This document shows positions 1 through 9,264 of a stretch of DNA of 64,000 nucleotides, piece after piece. Within the stretch, counting starts at the first letter, position 1; each line of letters opens with the position of its first letter. The DNA lies in the NCBI GenBank assembly GCA_943331005.2, contig CALQJX020000013.1, positions 1-64,000 on the forward strand. The letters are read 5' to 3'. This DNA is from Bordetella parapertussis. GTDB lineage: Bacteria > Bacteroidota > Bacteroidia > Chitinophagales > Chitinophagaceae. A program made the translations under genes and the position numbers. The notes under the pieces are model-generated. The model saw nothing but the letters and a program-made list of their open reading frames with translations, was not told where the DNA came from and made no database searches.

Positions 1-3000
1 GCCTTTGTAGATGCATCAGGCATGGTTACAGGTATCACACCGGGCATTGCTACTATTTCTTATACACTGAGCACAGGCTGTCAGCGCACAGGTGCTTTCA
101 CAGTGAATGCACTTCCTGCAACTATCGGTGGCACACAGAGCGTATGTGTGGGCGAAGTAACTACGCTTACCAATACAGATGGCGGCGGCACATGGAGCAG
201 CAGTAACAGCGGTGTAGCAAGTGTGAGCACTAGCGGCGATGTAAGCGGCGTATCTGCAGGTAATGCAACGATCACCTACACGCTGGCAACAGGCTGCCGT
301 CGTACAGCATCAGTAACAGTGAACGCCCTTCCGGTTGTTATCACGGGTACTCCTGAGGTATGCGAAGGCTCAGTAACTACATTATATAACTTCAGTGGCA
401 GCGGCACATGGACAAGCGGCACAACAGGCGTAGCTACCGTAAGTGGCAGCGGCGATGTGAGCGGTATCAGTGCAGGTCTTGCCAATATCACGTACACACT
501 TCCTACCGGCTGTATCCGTACACAGGTAGTAACAGTGAATGCGCTTCCTGCATCGATCGGCGGCAGCAACGCGGTATGCGTAGGTCAGACGATCACACTT
601 GATAACAGTACAATCGGTGGCGGCTGGAGCAGCAGTGCACCGGGCACAGCCACTATAGATGCAAGCGGCATAGTAAGCGGCGCATCAGCAGGCAACACAA
701 CGATCACGTACACACTTCCTACAGGTTGCAGTGTAACTAAATCAATAACAGTTAACAGCCTTCCATCGAATATCAGCGGTACAGGCGTAGTATGTGAAGG
801 CTCAGTAATGAACCTGAACAACAGCACAGCCGGTGGGGCATGGAGTTCTGAATCAGCTGCTACAGCAACGATCAGCGGTTCAGGTTCAGTAAGCGGCGTT
901 AGTGCAGGCACAGTAACAATGAGCTACACACTTCCTACCGGTTGCTACCGTACGAAAGTAGTAACAGTAAATGCGCTTCCAGCAGCAATAGGCGGTAACA
1001 CACAGGTATGCGTGGGTCAGACAACAACCCTTGACAATGCTACATCAGGAGGAACCTGGAGCAGCAGCGCATCTGGTTTTGCATCAGTAAGCAGCACAGG
1101 CGTTGTTAGCGGTATCGCAGCAGGTGGAGCCAACATCAGCTATACGCTGAGCACAGGCTGCCGCAGGTCAGTAGCAGTAGTGGTAAACCCACTTCCTGCA
1201 GCTATCACAGGATCACTGAATGTATGTGAGGGTAGCACAACTACACTGAACAACAGCGCAACAGGCGGTAACTGGGAAACATCGAACAGCTCAGTAGCAG
1301 GTATCAGCAGCACAGGCATCGTTACAGGTGTAAGCGCAGGTACAGCAACAATAAGCTACATACTGCCAACAGGTTGCCAGCGCACAGCGGTGGTGAACGT
1401 AAGGCCATTACCAGCACCGATCAGCGGTTCGCTGAATGTGTGTATGGGATCTACAACAGCCTTGGGTAACACGAGCACCGGTGGTGTATGGAGCAGCAGC
1501 GCAGCAGGTACAGCGAGTGTGAACAGCCTCGGCGTAGTAAGCGGCGTAGCAGCAGGCACAGCAAACATCACTTATACATTGCCAACAAGCTGCCGCACGT
1601 ATGCAAGTGTGGTAGTGAACAGTTTACCTGCAGCGATCAGCGGTACACTGAGCGTATGTGCAGGCAGCAATACAACATTGAACAACGGAACAACAGGCGG
1701 TAACTGGAGCAGCAGCAGCCCATCAGTAGCAACAATAGATGTTACGGGTCAGGTGAGCGGCGTTACAGCAGGTACAGCAACAATGACCTATACATTACCA
1801 ACGGGCTGCTACAAGACAGCTGTAATGACAGTGAACGCACTTCCGGGTGTTATCATGGGCGCAGGCACTATCTGTCAGGGTAGCGGTCTTATCCTGAGCG
1901 CATCTGGCACAGGCGGTACATGGAGTAGCAGCACACCAGCCGTTGCTACTATCAGCGGATCAGGCATCGTAACAGGAATGGCAGCAGGCGCATCAGTAAT
2001 GAGCTATACACTGCCAACGGGTTGCGCAAGGACAGCAACAGTAACAGTAGAAGGCCTTCCAATGCCAATCAGCGGATCAGGTACAGTATGTGTGGGTAAC
2101 ACCATGATGCTGGGCAACCCTACAAGCGGTGGTATCTGGAGTAGCGCAAGCGCAGTAGCATCAGTAAGCTTCCTGGGTGAGGTGAGCGGAATCACAGCAG
2201 GCACAGCAGTAATAACATACATGTTGCCATCAGGCTGTCAGCGTACCCGTATCATCACGGTTAATCCATTGCCATCAGTAAGCACGGGTATTGACAACGT
2301 ATGTACAGGTTCATCTATCGTACTGAGCAATGCAACAGCAGGCGGTACATGGCAGAGCAACAGCACAGCACTTGCTACAGTAGATGCAACGAGCGGCCAG
2401 GTGAGCGGTGTATCATCAGGCGCAGCCCTGATCAGCTATATATTACCTACAGGCTGTCAGCGCGTTAAAACAGTAACAGTAAATGCAACACCGGCTACAA
2501 TAGGCGGTGTATCAGAAATATGTAACGGAACAACAACGATACTGAACAACACTACCCCCGGTGGTGTATGGATCAGCGGCAACACATCAGTAGCTATCGT
2601 AGGCCTGTCAGGCGGTAATGTTACCGGCCTTTCAGCAGGTACCTCGGAAGTGAGCTATGTATTGTCAACAGGTTGTCTGGCTACAAGAACAGTAGTAGTG
2701 AATGCAAACCCAACAGCTATCACGGGTCTTAGCGGCGTATGCGTAGGATCATCAACAGTACTGAGCAATGCAACTGTCGGTGGCAGCTGGAGCATCAGCG
2801 ATGCAACAGTAGCAACGATCAGCGATGCAGGAGTACTGCATGGTATTGCAGCAGGTAATGCAACAGTAACCTACAGCCTTGGTACAGGATGTAATACGAC
2901 AAAACTGATCGCAGTGAACAGCCTACCATCAGTTAATAATGTAACAGGCGGTGGTAGCTACTGCGCAGGTGGCAGCGGCGTGAGTGTAGGCATCGACGGA

Positions 3001-4287
3001 TCAGAAACAATGACTACGTATACCCTTTATCGTTCAGGCGTTGGCTCATCAATAGGCAGCTTCACAGGTACAGGTACACCATTGTACTTTGGATCTATGC
3101 TGACAGCAGGCGTATATACAGTAACAGCAACGAATGCAAGCGGCTGTCACAGCAACATGAGTGGCTCAGCGACAGTGAGCATCACACCGGTAGTTACACC
3201 TGCAGTAAGCGTTAGTGCAGACATGGGCGATACAGTATGTGCAGGCACAATGGTTACGTTCGGCGCAACAGGCATTAACGGTGGCACAGCAGCAACCTAC
3301 GAGTGGAAAGTGAATGGTATCACAGTTACGGGCAGCGGCAGCGCATATGCGTACATACCATCAAACGGCGATGTGATCACAGCTACCATGACGAGCAGCG
3401 CATCATGTGCATTGCCATCATCAGTGAGCGGATCTAAGTCAATAAGGGTAGAAACGATCGAGACACCATCAGCGAACATCAGCGTGAGCCCATCGGCAAG
3501 CGTATGTGAGGGTACGACTGTAACGTTCTCAGTAAGTGCAGCGAATGGCGGTACCTCACCTGCATACACATGGATGAAGAATGGTACGATAGCAATGGGC
3601 AGTGGCACAACAATGTCGTTCATACCATCAGACAATGACGTGATCGTATGCTGGTTGAACAGTAACTACCGTTGCCTGAGCGTGAACAATGTACCGAGCA
3701 ACAGCATCACACTGAATGTAGATAAAGTATACATACCAGAGGTACAGGTTGTGGTAACACCGGGCACTACGTTCACAGCAGGCACTACAGCAACGTTCAC
3801 AGCAACAGTATCAAATGCAGGACCTACACCTGAATACCAGTGGCTGAAAAACGGCGTTGTGATCAGCGGTGCGAACGGTACAGTATATGTGAGCAACAAG
3901 ATCGAGAATGGTGACTCAGTGACCTGTATGGTGAAGGGTAGCGGCGCATGCGGCGAGATCACGATCAACTCAGTGAAACTGACAGTACTGCCAACAACAG
4001 GCGTAACAGTAACTACGAAGGGCGCAATGGAGCTGAGCCTGATGCCAAACCCGAACAGTGGCAGGTTCACAGTTAAGGGCAGCATGAGCGGATCAGCGAA
4101 TGAGAAAGTGGAACTGGAAGTAGTAGATATGTTGGGTCAGGTAGTATACCGTGGCAATGCAGCTATGATAAACGGCAGCATGGAAGCGTCAATAGACCTC
4201 GGCAACAGTCTGGCAAACGGCATGTATCTGCTTCATGCAGGTACAGGTGCTGGTCGTCAGTCTATACACTTTGTAGTGAAACAGTAA
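1..4287 (+). CDS. Giant repeat protein with T9SS sorting domain (3' part)
   Basis: The gene is open at the window edge; the frame runs in from base 1, so the ATG at 22 is not its start. The visible 1,428 residues hold a partial repeat, then 13 bacterial Ig-like (BIG2-type) repeats of about 72 residues. Each repeat has a small-residue hinge before a VC motif, a GGxW(S)SS core, a V(S/T)G(V/I)xAG turn and a YTLxTGC end. Three PKD/Ig-like modules follow (about residues 1060-1340, with YxWxxNG cores). The last ~80 residues are a type A T9SS sorting domain (LMPNPNSGRFTV, LGQVVY, GMYLLH). Two Cys per repeat probably form disulfides. This is likely a cell-surface adhesin or filament secreted through the Por system. 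Function beyond that is unknown. Confidence 0.88.
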   Translation, partial: AFVDASGMVTGITPGIATISYTLSTGCQRTGAFTVNALPATIGGTQSVCVGEVTTLTNTDGGGTWSSSNSGVASVSTSGDVSGVSAGNATITYTLATGCRRTASVTVNALPVVITGTPEVCEGSVTTLYNFSGSGTWTSGTTGVATVSGSGDVSGISAGLANITYTLPTGCIRTQVVTVNALPASIGGSNAVCVGQTITLDNSTIGGGWSSSAPGTATIDASGIVSGASAGNTTITYTLPTGCSVTKSITVNSLPSNISGTGVVCEGSVMNLNNSTAGGAWSSESAATATISGSGSVSGVSAGTVTMSYTLPTGCYRTKVVTVNALPAAIGGNTQVCVGQTTTLDNATSGGTWSSSASGFASVSSTGVVSGIAAGGANISYTLSTGCRRSVAVVVNPLPAAITGSLNVCEGSTTTLNNSATGGNWETSNSSVAGISSTGIVTGVSAGTATISYILPTGCQRTAVVNVRPLPAPISGSLNVCMGSTTALGNTSTGGVWSSSAAGTASVNSLGVVSGVAAGTANITYTLPTSCRTYASVVVNSLPAAISGTLSVCAGSNTTLNNGTTGGNWSSSSPSVATIDVTGQVSGVTAGTATMTYTLPTGCYKTAVMTVNALPGVIMGAGTICQGSGLILSASGTGGTWSSSTPAVATISGSGIVTGMAAGASVMSYTLPTGCARTATVTVEGLPMPISGSGTVCVGNTMMLGNPTSGGIWSSASAVASVSFLGEVSGITAGTAVITYMLPSGCQRTRIITVNPLPSVSTGIDNVCTGSSIVLSNATAGGTWQSNSTALATVDATSGQVSGVSSGAALISYILPTGCQRVKTVTVNATPATIGGVSEICNGTTTILNNTTPGGVWISGNTSVAIVGLSGGNVTGLSAGTSEVSYVLSTGCLATRTVVVNANPTAITGLSGVCVGSSTVLSNATVGGSWSISDATVATISDAGVLHGIAAGNATVTYSLGTGCNTTKLIAVNSLPSVNNVTGGGSYCAGGSGVSVGIDGSETMTTYTLYRSGVGSSIGSFTGTGTPLYFGSMLTAGVYTVTATNASGCHSNMSGSATVSITPVVTPAVSVSADMGDTVCAGTMVTFGATGINGGTAATYEWKVNGITVTGSGSAYAYIPSNGDVITATMTSSASCALPSSVSGSKSIRVETIETPSANISVSPSASVCEGTTVTFSVSAANGGTSPAYTWMKNGTIAMGSGTTMSFIPSDNDVIVCWLNSNYRCLSVNNVPSNSITLNVDKVYIPEVQVVVTPGTTFTAGTTATFTATVSNAGPTPEYQWLKNGVVISGANGTVYVSNKIENGDSVTCMVKGSGACGEITINSVKLTVLPTTGVTVTTKGAMELSLMPNPNSGRFTVKGSMSGSANEKVELEVVDMLGQVVYRGNAAMINGSMEASIDLGNSLANGMYLLHAGTGAGRQSIHFVVKQ
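103..2913 (+). repeat. Tandem 216-bp coding repeat array
   Basis: Thirteen consecutive units begin at 103, 319, 535, 751, 967, 1183, 1399, 1615, 1831, 2047, 2260, 2479 and 2698, and a diverged segment follows from 2914. The first nine intervals are exactly 216 bp (72 codons). The next are 213, 219, 219 and 216. The units share protein motifs but differ freely at third positions, so this is an old, selected array rather than a fresh expansion. Confidence 0.9.
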
Positions 4288-4311
4288 AATATGATATAAA
4301 TTTTGGTTGCG

Positions 4312-4338
4312 AAAGAGGGCCTCAATGAGGCCCTCTTT
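4312..4338 (+). terminator. Hairpin terminator after the repeat protein
   Basis: A perfect 13-bp inverted repeat (AAAGAGGGCCTCA and its complement) sits 24 bp after the stop codon, with T residues in the descending arm. Confidence 0.75.
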
Positions 4339-4479
4339 GCATTTAGAGATTCAGATATGATGTCTCATTTTGGAGTGTATTTATAATATTTCGTATTGAT
4401 ATAAATATATTATTCCTATACTTCTCAACTTTCAGCATTCAAATTCTTACCTTCGCACCTGCAACTAAAAAATATTAAG

Positions 4480-5847
4480 ATGCCTGCAAGAGTATATGAT
4501 AACATACTGCAAACCATAGGAAATACTCCACTTGTTCGACTGAACCGTGTGGTGGCTGATCTGCCATGCAAAGTATATGCCAAAGTAGAGACCTTCAATC
4601 CTGGCAACAGCATTAAAGACCGTATGGCACTGAAAATGCTCGAAGTAGCCGAAAAAGAAGGTAAAATAAAACCAGGAGGTACCATTATTGAAGGTACCAG
4701 TGGTAACACAGGTATGGGTTTGGCGCTTGCAGCTATCATAAAAGGGTATAAGTGCATTTTTGCTACTACCGACAAACAGAGTAAGGAAAAGGTAGATATA
4801 TTAAAAGCGCATGGTGCTGAAGTAATTGTTTGCCCTACCAATGTAGATCCCGAAGATCCCCGTAGTTATTATCAGGTTGCACGTCGTCTTCAGACAGAGA
4901 TACCTAATAGCTGGTATGTAAACCAATACGATAACCTTGCCAACAGGCAGGCTCACTATGAGCAGACTGGTCCGGAGATCTGGGAACAGACAGAAGGAAA
5001 GATCACCCACCTTGTAGTGGCATCTGGTACAGGTGGTACTATAGTTGGTACAGGTCGTTATCTGAAAGAAATGAACCCGAATGTTCAGGTATGGGCCATA
5101 GATACATACGGTAGTCTTCTTAAAAAGTGGTTTGAAACCGGTGAACTGGATATGGGTGAAGTGCACCCGTATATATCAGAGGGATTCGGAGAGGACTTCC
5201 TGCCAGAAAACTATGACAGGAATGCTATAGATCATTTCGAAAAAGTGACCGATAAAGATGGTGCGGTGATGGCACGCAGGATCACTAGAGAAGAAGGAAT
5301 CTTTGTTGGTTATTCTGCAGGTTCTGTAATTGCAGGTCTTCGTCAGTTGAAAGACAAGTTGAAAAAGGACGACGTAGTTGTAGTTATATTCCATGATCAT
5401 GGCAGCCGTTATGTAGCCAAGGTTTATAATGACGAATGGATGCTGGATCGTGGATTCCTGGAAGTTGAAACAGTAGGTGATCTGATGAATGGTCTTGGTC
5501 GTCGCAGGCTGGTAACTATTGATCAGGATAGTAAGGTGATGGATGCACTTGACCTGATGAAGAAATATGATATTGAGCACGTTCCTGTTATGCATGGTCA
5601 GGAAATGACTGGTAGCATATCACAGGGTAGCCTTTTCAAAAAACTCATAGAACAATCTGATGTAAGGGATATGTTAGTTGCAGATGTAATGGAGAAACCA
5701 TTGCCTCTGGTTGGCAGAGATACTCCATTGGAACGCCTTACAAGCTTTATTAATAAAGATAATGGCGCAGTACTTACCAGAGACGATAGTGGACAGTATT
5801 CTATATTGACCAAGTATGACATCCTGAATGCCTATTCCAAAGGTTAG
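4480..5847 (+). CDS. Cystathionine beta-synthase / cysteine synthase with CBS domains
   Basis: This is a PLP-dependent enzyme of the fold-II family (455 aa) that condenses serine or O-acetylserine with a thiol. The PLP lysine is K46 in NPGNSIKDR, the substrate loop is GTSGNTG at 72-78, and the phosphate-binding loop is GTGGT at 183-187. Residues ~335-455 form a pair of CBS domains, which separates it from plain CysK and favours cystathionine beta-synthase, possibly with an adenosyl-ligand regulatory role. It is monocistronic, with hairpins on both sides. Whether the preferred product is cystathionine or cysteine cannot be decided from sequence alone. Confidence 0.88.
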   Translation: MPARVYDNILQTIGNTPLVRLNRVVADLPCKVYAKVETFNPGNSIKDRMALKMLEVAEKEGKIKPGGTIIEGTSGNTGMGLALAAIIKGYKCIFATTDKQSKEKVDILKAHGAEVIVCPTNVDPEDPRSYYQVARRLQTEIPNSWYVNQYDNLANRQAHYEQTGPEIWEQTEGKITHLVVASGTGGTIVGTGRYLKEMNPNVQVWAIDTYGSLLKKWFETGELDMGEVHPYISEGFGEDFLPENYDRNAIDHFEKVTDKDGAVMARRITREEGIFVGYSAGSVIAGLRQLKDKLKKDDVVVVIFHDHGSRYVAKVYNDEWMLDRGFLEVETVGDLMNGLGRRRLVTIDQDSKVMDALDLMKKYDIEHVPVMHGQEMTGSISQGSLFKKLIEQSDVRDMLVADVMEKPLPLVGRDTPLERLTSFINKDNGAVLTRDDSGQYSILTKYDILNAYSKG

Positions 5848-5872
5848 TATTGCATATCAGTAATTCAATTCT

Positions 5873-5903
5873 TATCAGCTTTTGCATCCCGCAAAAGCTG
5901 ATA
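5873..5903 (+). terminator. Hairpin terminator
   Basis: A perfect 13-bp stem (TATCAGCTTTTGC) with a 5-nt loop lies 25 bp after the CBS-domain enzyme. Confidence 0.7.
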
Positions 5904-5925
5904 TTCATTTATATAAACAGTGTAT

Positions 5926-6285
5926 ATGAGAAGCTTTAAGGGTTTTGTAATTGATATTGCCCGCAAGCCACCGGTCGTAATGCCATACGTTGCACTTATA
6001 CATGTGCTTTGGTTGTTATGGATCGTTGGTCAGAGTATACAAATGCCATTCGGAATTCATTGGTTGCAGGTGCTTTGGATGATGTTGTATGCTATTACAT
6101 GGATTGCTGCCTGCGATCTGAAAAAGTGGGGAGCTATTAGTTACATTTTGCTTTCAATTTCCAATACAGCAATATTCTTGCTGGCAAAGGATATTTACAG
6201 CAGGGATATGTACACAAGCAATTTGTTTATTATAGATGGTTTGTTCAGTTTTTATCTGCTGCTGTACTTTAAAAAATTCTCCTGA
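5926..6285 (+). CDS. Small four-TM membrane protein, unknown
   Basis: This encodes about 119 aa from the ATG at 5926; an in-frame GTG at 5920 would add two residues. Four hydrophobic segments are visible: around PYVALIHVLWLLWIVG, LQVLWMMLYAITWIAA, ISYILLSISNTAIFLLA and LFIIDGLFSFYLLLYF. The N-terminus is short and basic, and the protein ends KKFS. I do not recognise a family. It stands between two hairpin-bounded or oppositely oriented genes and so is probably transcribed alone. Confidence 0.65.
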   Translation: MRSFKGFVIDIARKPPVVMPYVALIHVLWLLWIVGQSIQMPFGIHWLQVLWMMLYAITWIAACDLKKWGAISYILLSISNTAIFLLAKDIYSRDMYTSNLFIIDGLFSFYLLLYFKKFS

Positions 6286-6338
6286 TCTGTAGAAGATATA
6301 TTTCTTAGCCTCATTTTGCTTTTGCATAGTGAGGCTTT

Positions 6339-6935
6339 TTACTGCTTCAGAAGCCCTGTATTACTCATAAAGATCTTCACTGCAATAGCCAGCAGTATCA
6401 CACCAAAAAACTTACGTATCACCAATATACCGGAAGGGCCTAATAAACGTTCCAATAGGTTTACAGAACGCAGTATTATGTATATGATGATGAGATTGAT
6501 GAGTATTGCTATGAGAATATTATAATATTGATAGGCAGCCTTCAATGACATAACTGTAGTAAGTGTACCAGAACCGGCAATAAGCGGAAAAGCAATAGGA
6601 ACCACTGTGCTCGATTTCGCATCGTGATCAGCCTTGAAAAATTCCAGCCCTAACACCATTTCCAGTCCCAATATAAATATTACAATGGAACCGGCTATGG
6701 CAAATGATTTGATGTCCAATCCCATGAATTGAAGCATTTGTTCGCCTACCAGAAAGAACAATAGCATCAGTCCGCCAGATATGAGAGTGGCTTGCATGGC
6801 ATTGATATCACCTGTTTTTTTCTTGATGCTGATGATGATAGGGATGGAACCCAGCATATCTATTACAGCAAACAATGTGAACGAAACAGTGACGATCTGG
6901 GAAATATCGATCTTACTCAATACAAAACCTTCCAT
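6339..6935 (-). CDS. MarC family inner-membrane protein
   Basis: A multi-TM protein of about 198 aa from the ATG at 6935 (an upstream in-frame start at 6968 would add 11 residues and overlap the divergent promoter region). It has the MarC/NAAT layout of six membrane segments, with the conserved FAVIDMLGSIPI stretch in TM1 and the pore-side PIAFPLIAGSGTLTTV motif in the middle. MarC proteins are putative small-solute transporters of uncertain substrate; the old link to antibiotic resistance was not upheld. It is transcribed away from peptidase T. Confidence 0.85.
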   Translation of the reverse strand: MEGFVLSKIDISQIVTVSFTLFAVIDMLGSIPIIISIKKKTGDINAMQATLISGGLMLLFFLVGEQMLQFMGLDIKSFAIAGSIVIFILGLEMVLGLEFFKADHDAKSSTVVPIAFPLIAGSGTLTTVMSLKAAYQYYNILIAILINLIIIYIILRSVNLLERLLGPSGILVIRKFFGVILLAIAVKIFMSNTGLLKQ

Positions 6936-6978
6936 ACAAGCTACAAGATACTTACTTTTACGCCACAAAAATAGAACA

Positions 6979-8232
6979 ATGGCATTAGCAAACTACCATC
7001 ATTCAGCTGCAGATCGTTTTATGCAGTATGTGCAGATAGATACTCAGAGTGACCCTACTTCTCCGTCTCAGCCTTCTACCGAAAAACAAAAAGACCTCAG
7101 CCGCATATTGGTGCAGGAGTTATTGGCAATTGGTATCAGCGATGCAGAACTGGACGAGCATGGTTATGTCTATGCAACCATTCCAGCAACTACTGATAAG
7201 GACGTTCCGGTGTTGTGTTTTTGCTCTCATGTAGATACTGCACCAGACTGCAGCGGCAAAGGCGTAAAGCCAATTCTGCACAAATCTTATAACGGTAGCG
7301 ATATTGCTTTGCCCGATGATGCATCTGTAGTAATTACTACAAAAGAACATCCATATCTGCTGCAACGTTTAGGAGACGATATTATTACTGCATCCGGCAC
7401 TACATTGCTTGGTGCCGATGATAAAGCAGGTGTAGCTATCATAATGGATCTTGCCGCTTATCTCATACTGCATCCCGAGATCAAACACGGCAAGATCAGA
7501 ATTCTGTTCACGCCCGATGAAGAGGTAGGCAGGGGAGTAGCTGCTGTAGATATGGAAAAATTAGGTGCACATTTCGGATATACTCTTGATGGTGGCGAAA
7601 GAGGCCATCTGGAAGGAGAAACATTTTCTGCAGATGCGGCAGTTGTTACATTCCAAGGCATTAGCGCGCATCCTGGTTATGCCAAGGATAAAATGGTACA
7701 CGCTATAAAAGTAGCTTCAGCCTTTGTGGATATGTTGCCAAAAGATGAGTGGTGTCCGGAAGTAACAGAAGGTATGCAAGGCTTTGTTCACCCGGTTTCT
7801 ATTGAGGGTGGTCTTGAAAAAGCTACAGTACAGTTCATTGTTCGCGATTTTGATACTGCAATGCTTGCAGTGCATGAGCAGAGGTTGCGAGATATTGCAG
7901 CGCTTACTATAGCTGAATTTCCTGGATCTACGATGACGTTTTCAGTAAAAGAACAGTATCGTAATATGAAGGAGATACTGTATGGATGTCCACAGGTTAT
8001 GGATTATGCAGAGGAAGCCATGCAGCGGGCAGGCATAGACGTGCAGCGCATGAGTATACGCGGCGGTACTGACGGTTCCAGGTTGTCTTTCATGGGTTTG
8101 CCTTGCCCAAACATTTTCACCGGGGAAATGGGTATACACTCTCGTCAGGAATATGTAAGTGTTCAGGATATGGAGAAAGCTGTTGAAACACTTGTGCATC
8201 TCGCCCGGATATGGGAAGAGAAAAGCAAATAA
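6979..8232 (+). CDS. pepT: Peptidase T (tripeptide aminopeptidase)
   Basis: An M20 metallopeptidase of 417 aa that removes N-terminal residues from tripeptides in the cytoplasm. Two-zinc ligands are visible: H84 and D86 in SHVDTAPD, D147 in GADDKAG, E181/E182 in PDEEVG, D204 and H387 in GIHSRQEY. The dimerisation domain contains SAHPGYAKDK. The order and spacing match E. coli PepT. The start was set at the ATG at 6979 because the family begins just before the YxxIDTQSD segment; the reading frame remains open further upstream, but that part lies over the opposing gene. Confidence 0.95.
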   Translation: MALANYHHSAADRFMQYVQIDTQSDPTSPSQPSTEKQKDLSRILVQELLAIGISDAELDEHGYVYATIPATTDKDVPVLCFCSHVDTAPDCSGKGVKPILHKSYNGSDIALPDDASVVITTKEHPYLLQRLGDDIITASGTTLLGADDKAGVAIIMDLAAYLILHPEIKHGKIRILFTPDEEVGRGVAAVDMEKLGAHFGYTLDGGERGHLEGETFSADAAVVTFQGISAHPGYAKDKMVHAIKVASAFVDMLPKDEWCPEVTEGMQGFVHPVSIEGGLEKATVQFIVRDFDTAMLAVHEQRLRDIAALTIAEFPGSTMTFSVKEQYRNMKEILYGCPQVMDYAEEAMQRAGIDVQRMSIRGGTDGSRLSFMGLPCPNIFTGEMGIHSRQEYVSVQDMEKAVETLVHLARIWEEKSK

Positions 8233-8243
8233 TAAAGCTTCTT

Positions 8244-9068
8244 TTATTTAAGATGATTGTAAAGAGCGATGGTTTCCATCGCTTCTTTTACGTCATGTAC
8301 CCTCAATATGTTCGCTCCGTTCATCAGTGCTGCCGTATTCAGTGCCGTAGTGCCGTTCAGTGCCTGTTCCGGAGCAACTTTTAGTGGCTTGCAGATCATG
8401 GATTTTCTCGACAATCCAACTAATATTGGTTTGCCGAGCGTAGTAAAGGTGCTCAGCATACGTAGCAACTCATAATTGTGTTCTACAGTCTTGCCAAATC
8501 CGAAACCGGGATCTATGATAACCTGATCAATGCCTGCTTTGTCACATCTGTTAATTACTTGCCTTATTTCCCTCATTACCTCAGCAACTACATTATTATA
8601 TTGCGGGTTTAGCTGCATAGTTTGGGGTGTGCCTTGTATATGCATGGCAATGTAGGGTACTTGCAAGGCTGCCACAGTACTAAGCATTGCACCGTCAAAT
8701 GCCCCTGCACTTATGTCATTTATTATATCTGCACCTGCCTCAACAGCATCTTTGGCCACAGCTGAGTTGTATGTATCTACGGATAGCCAAACATTTGCAA
8801 AGCGCTTTCTTATTTCACTAATCACCGGTATAACTCTCTTCAATTCTGCTTCAACACTTATCAGCGGTTCCCCGGGCTTGGTGCTGGCACCACCAATATC
8901 TAATATTGAAGCACCATCATTTAACATTTTTTCAGCAGTGCGTAACAAACCATCTATATCGCTTTCCTGTCCTTTGTTGTAGAAACTATTAGGCGTTGCA
9001 TTTAGAATACCCATTACTACTGGTGAGGAAATGTCCAGTTCTTTATTTTTGATGCGAAGAGTAAACAA
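8244..9068 (-). CDS. folP: Dihydropteroate synthase
   Basis: This enzyme joins p-aminobenzoate to dihydropterin pyrophosphate in folate synthesis and is the sulfonamide target. The 274-aa TIM barrel shows GILNATPNSF, the pterin-site DIGGASTKPG (most homologues have GGESTRPG), DTYN, NDIS, and DPGFGFGKTVEHN followed by GLSRKS. It is convergent with pepT, with only 11 bp between the stops. It is divergent from the BT_3928-type gene, a neighbour often seen beside folP in Bacteroidota. Confidence 0.95.
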   Translation of the reverse strand: MFTLRIKNKELDISSPVVMGILNATPNSFYNKGQESDIDGLLRTAEKMLNDGASILDIGGASTKPGEPLISVEAELKRVIPVISEIRKRFANVWLSVDTYNSAVAKDAVEAGADIINDISAGAFDGAMLSTVAALQVPYIAMHIQGTPQTMQLNPQYNNVVAEVMREIRQVINRCDKAGIDQVIIDPGFGFGKTVEHNYELLRMLSTFTTLGKPILVGLSRKSMICKPLKVAPEQALNGTTALNTAALMNGANILRVHDVKEAMETIALYNHLK

Positions 9069-9264
9069 TTTTTTTGTTTTTCTTAATGATTGAATTGGCT
9101 TTAACTTTTTGCTGTTAATGAGGTATGCCGTATGTTTGACAAGAATATGAAATTGAAACGGATTTCTGAGCAGATTTCTGGTTTATTTTAGTTTCACAAT
9201 TGACATTTTATTATTTATTGACAGCTTTATTAATTTCACTTACTATTTCGTAAAAAACTGTAAC

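Noticed and set aside
103..2913. Repeat array as a CRISPR or mobile element
   Set aside because: The 216-bp units are translated, variable at third positions and lie inside one long reading frame.
81..4085. Several long open frames on the reverse strand inside the giant repeat gene
   Set aside because: They mirror the 216-bp repeat, have no independent start or family, and arise from codon bias of the sense gene.
6936..6968. 11-residue N-terminal extension of the MarC-like gene
   Set aside because: Charged, unrelated to the family, and overlaps the promoter region of pepT.
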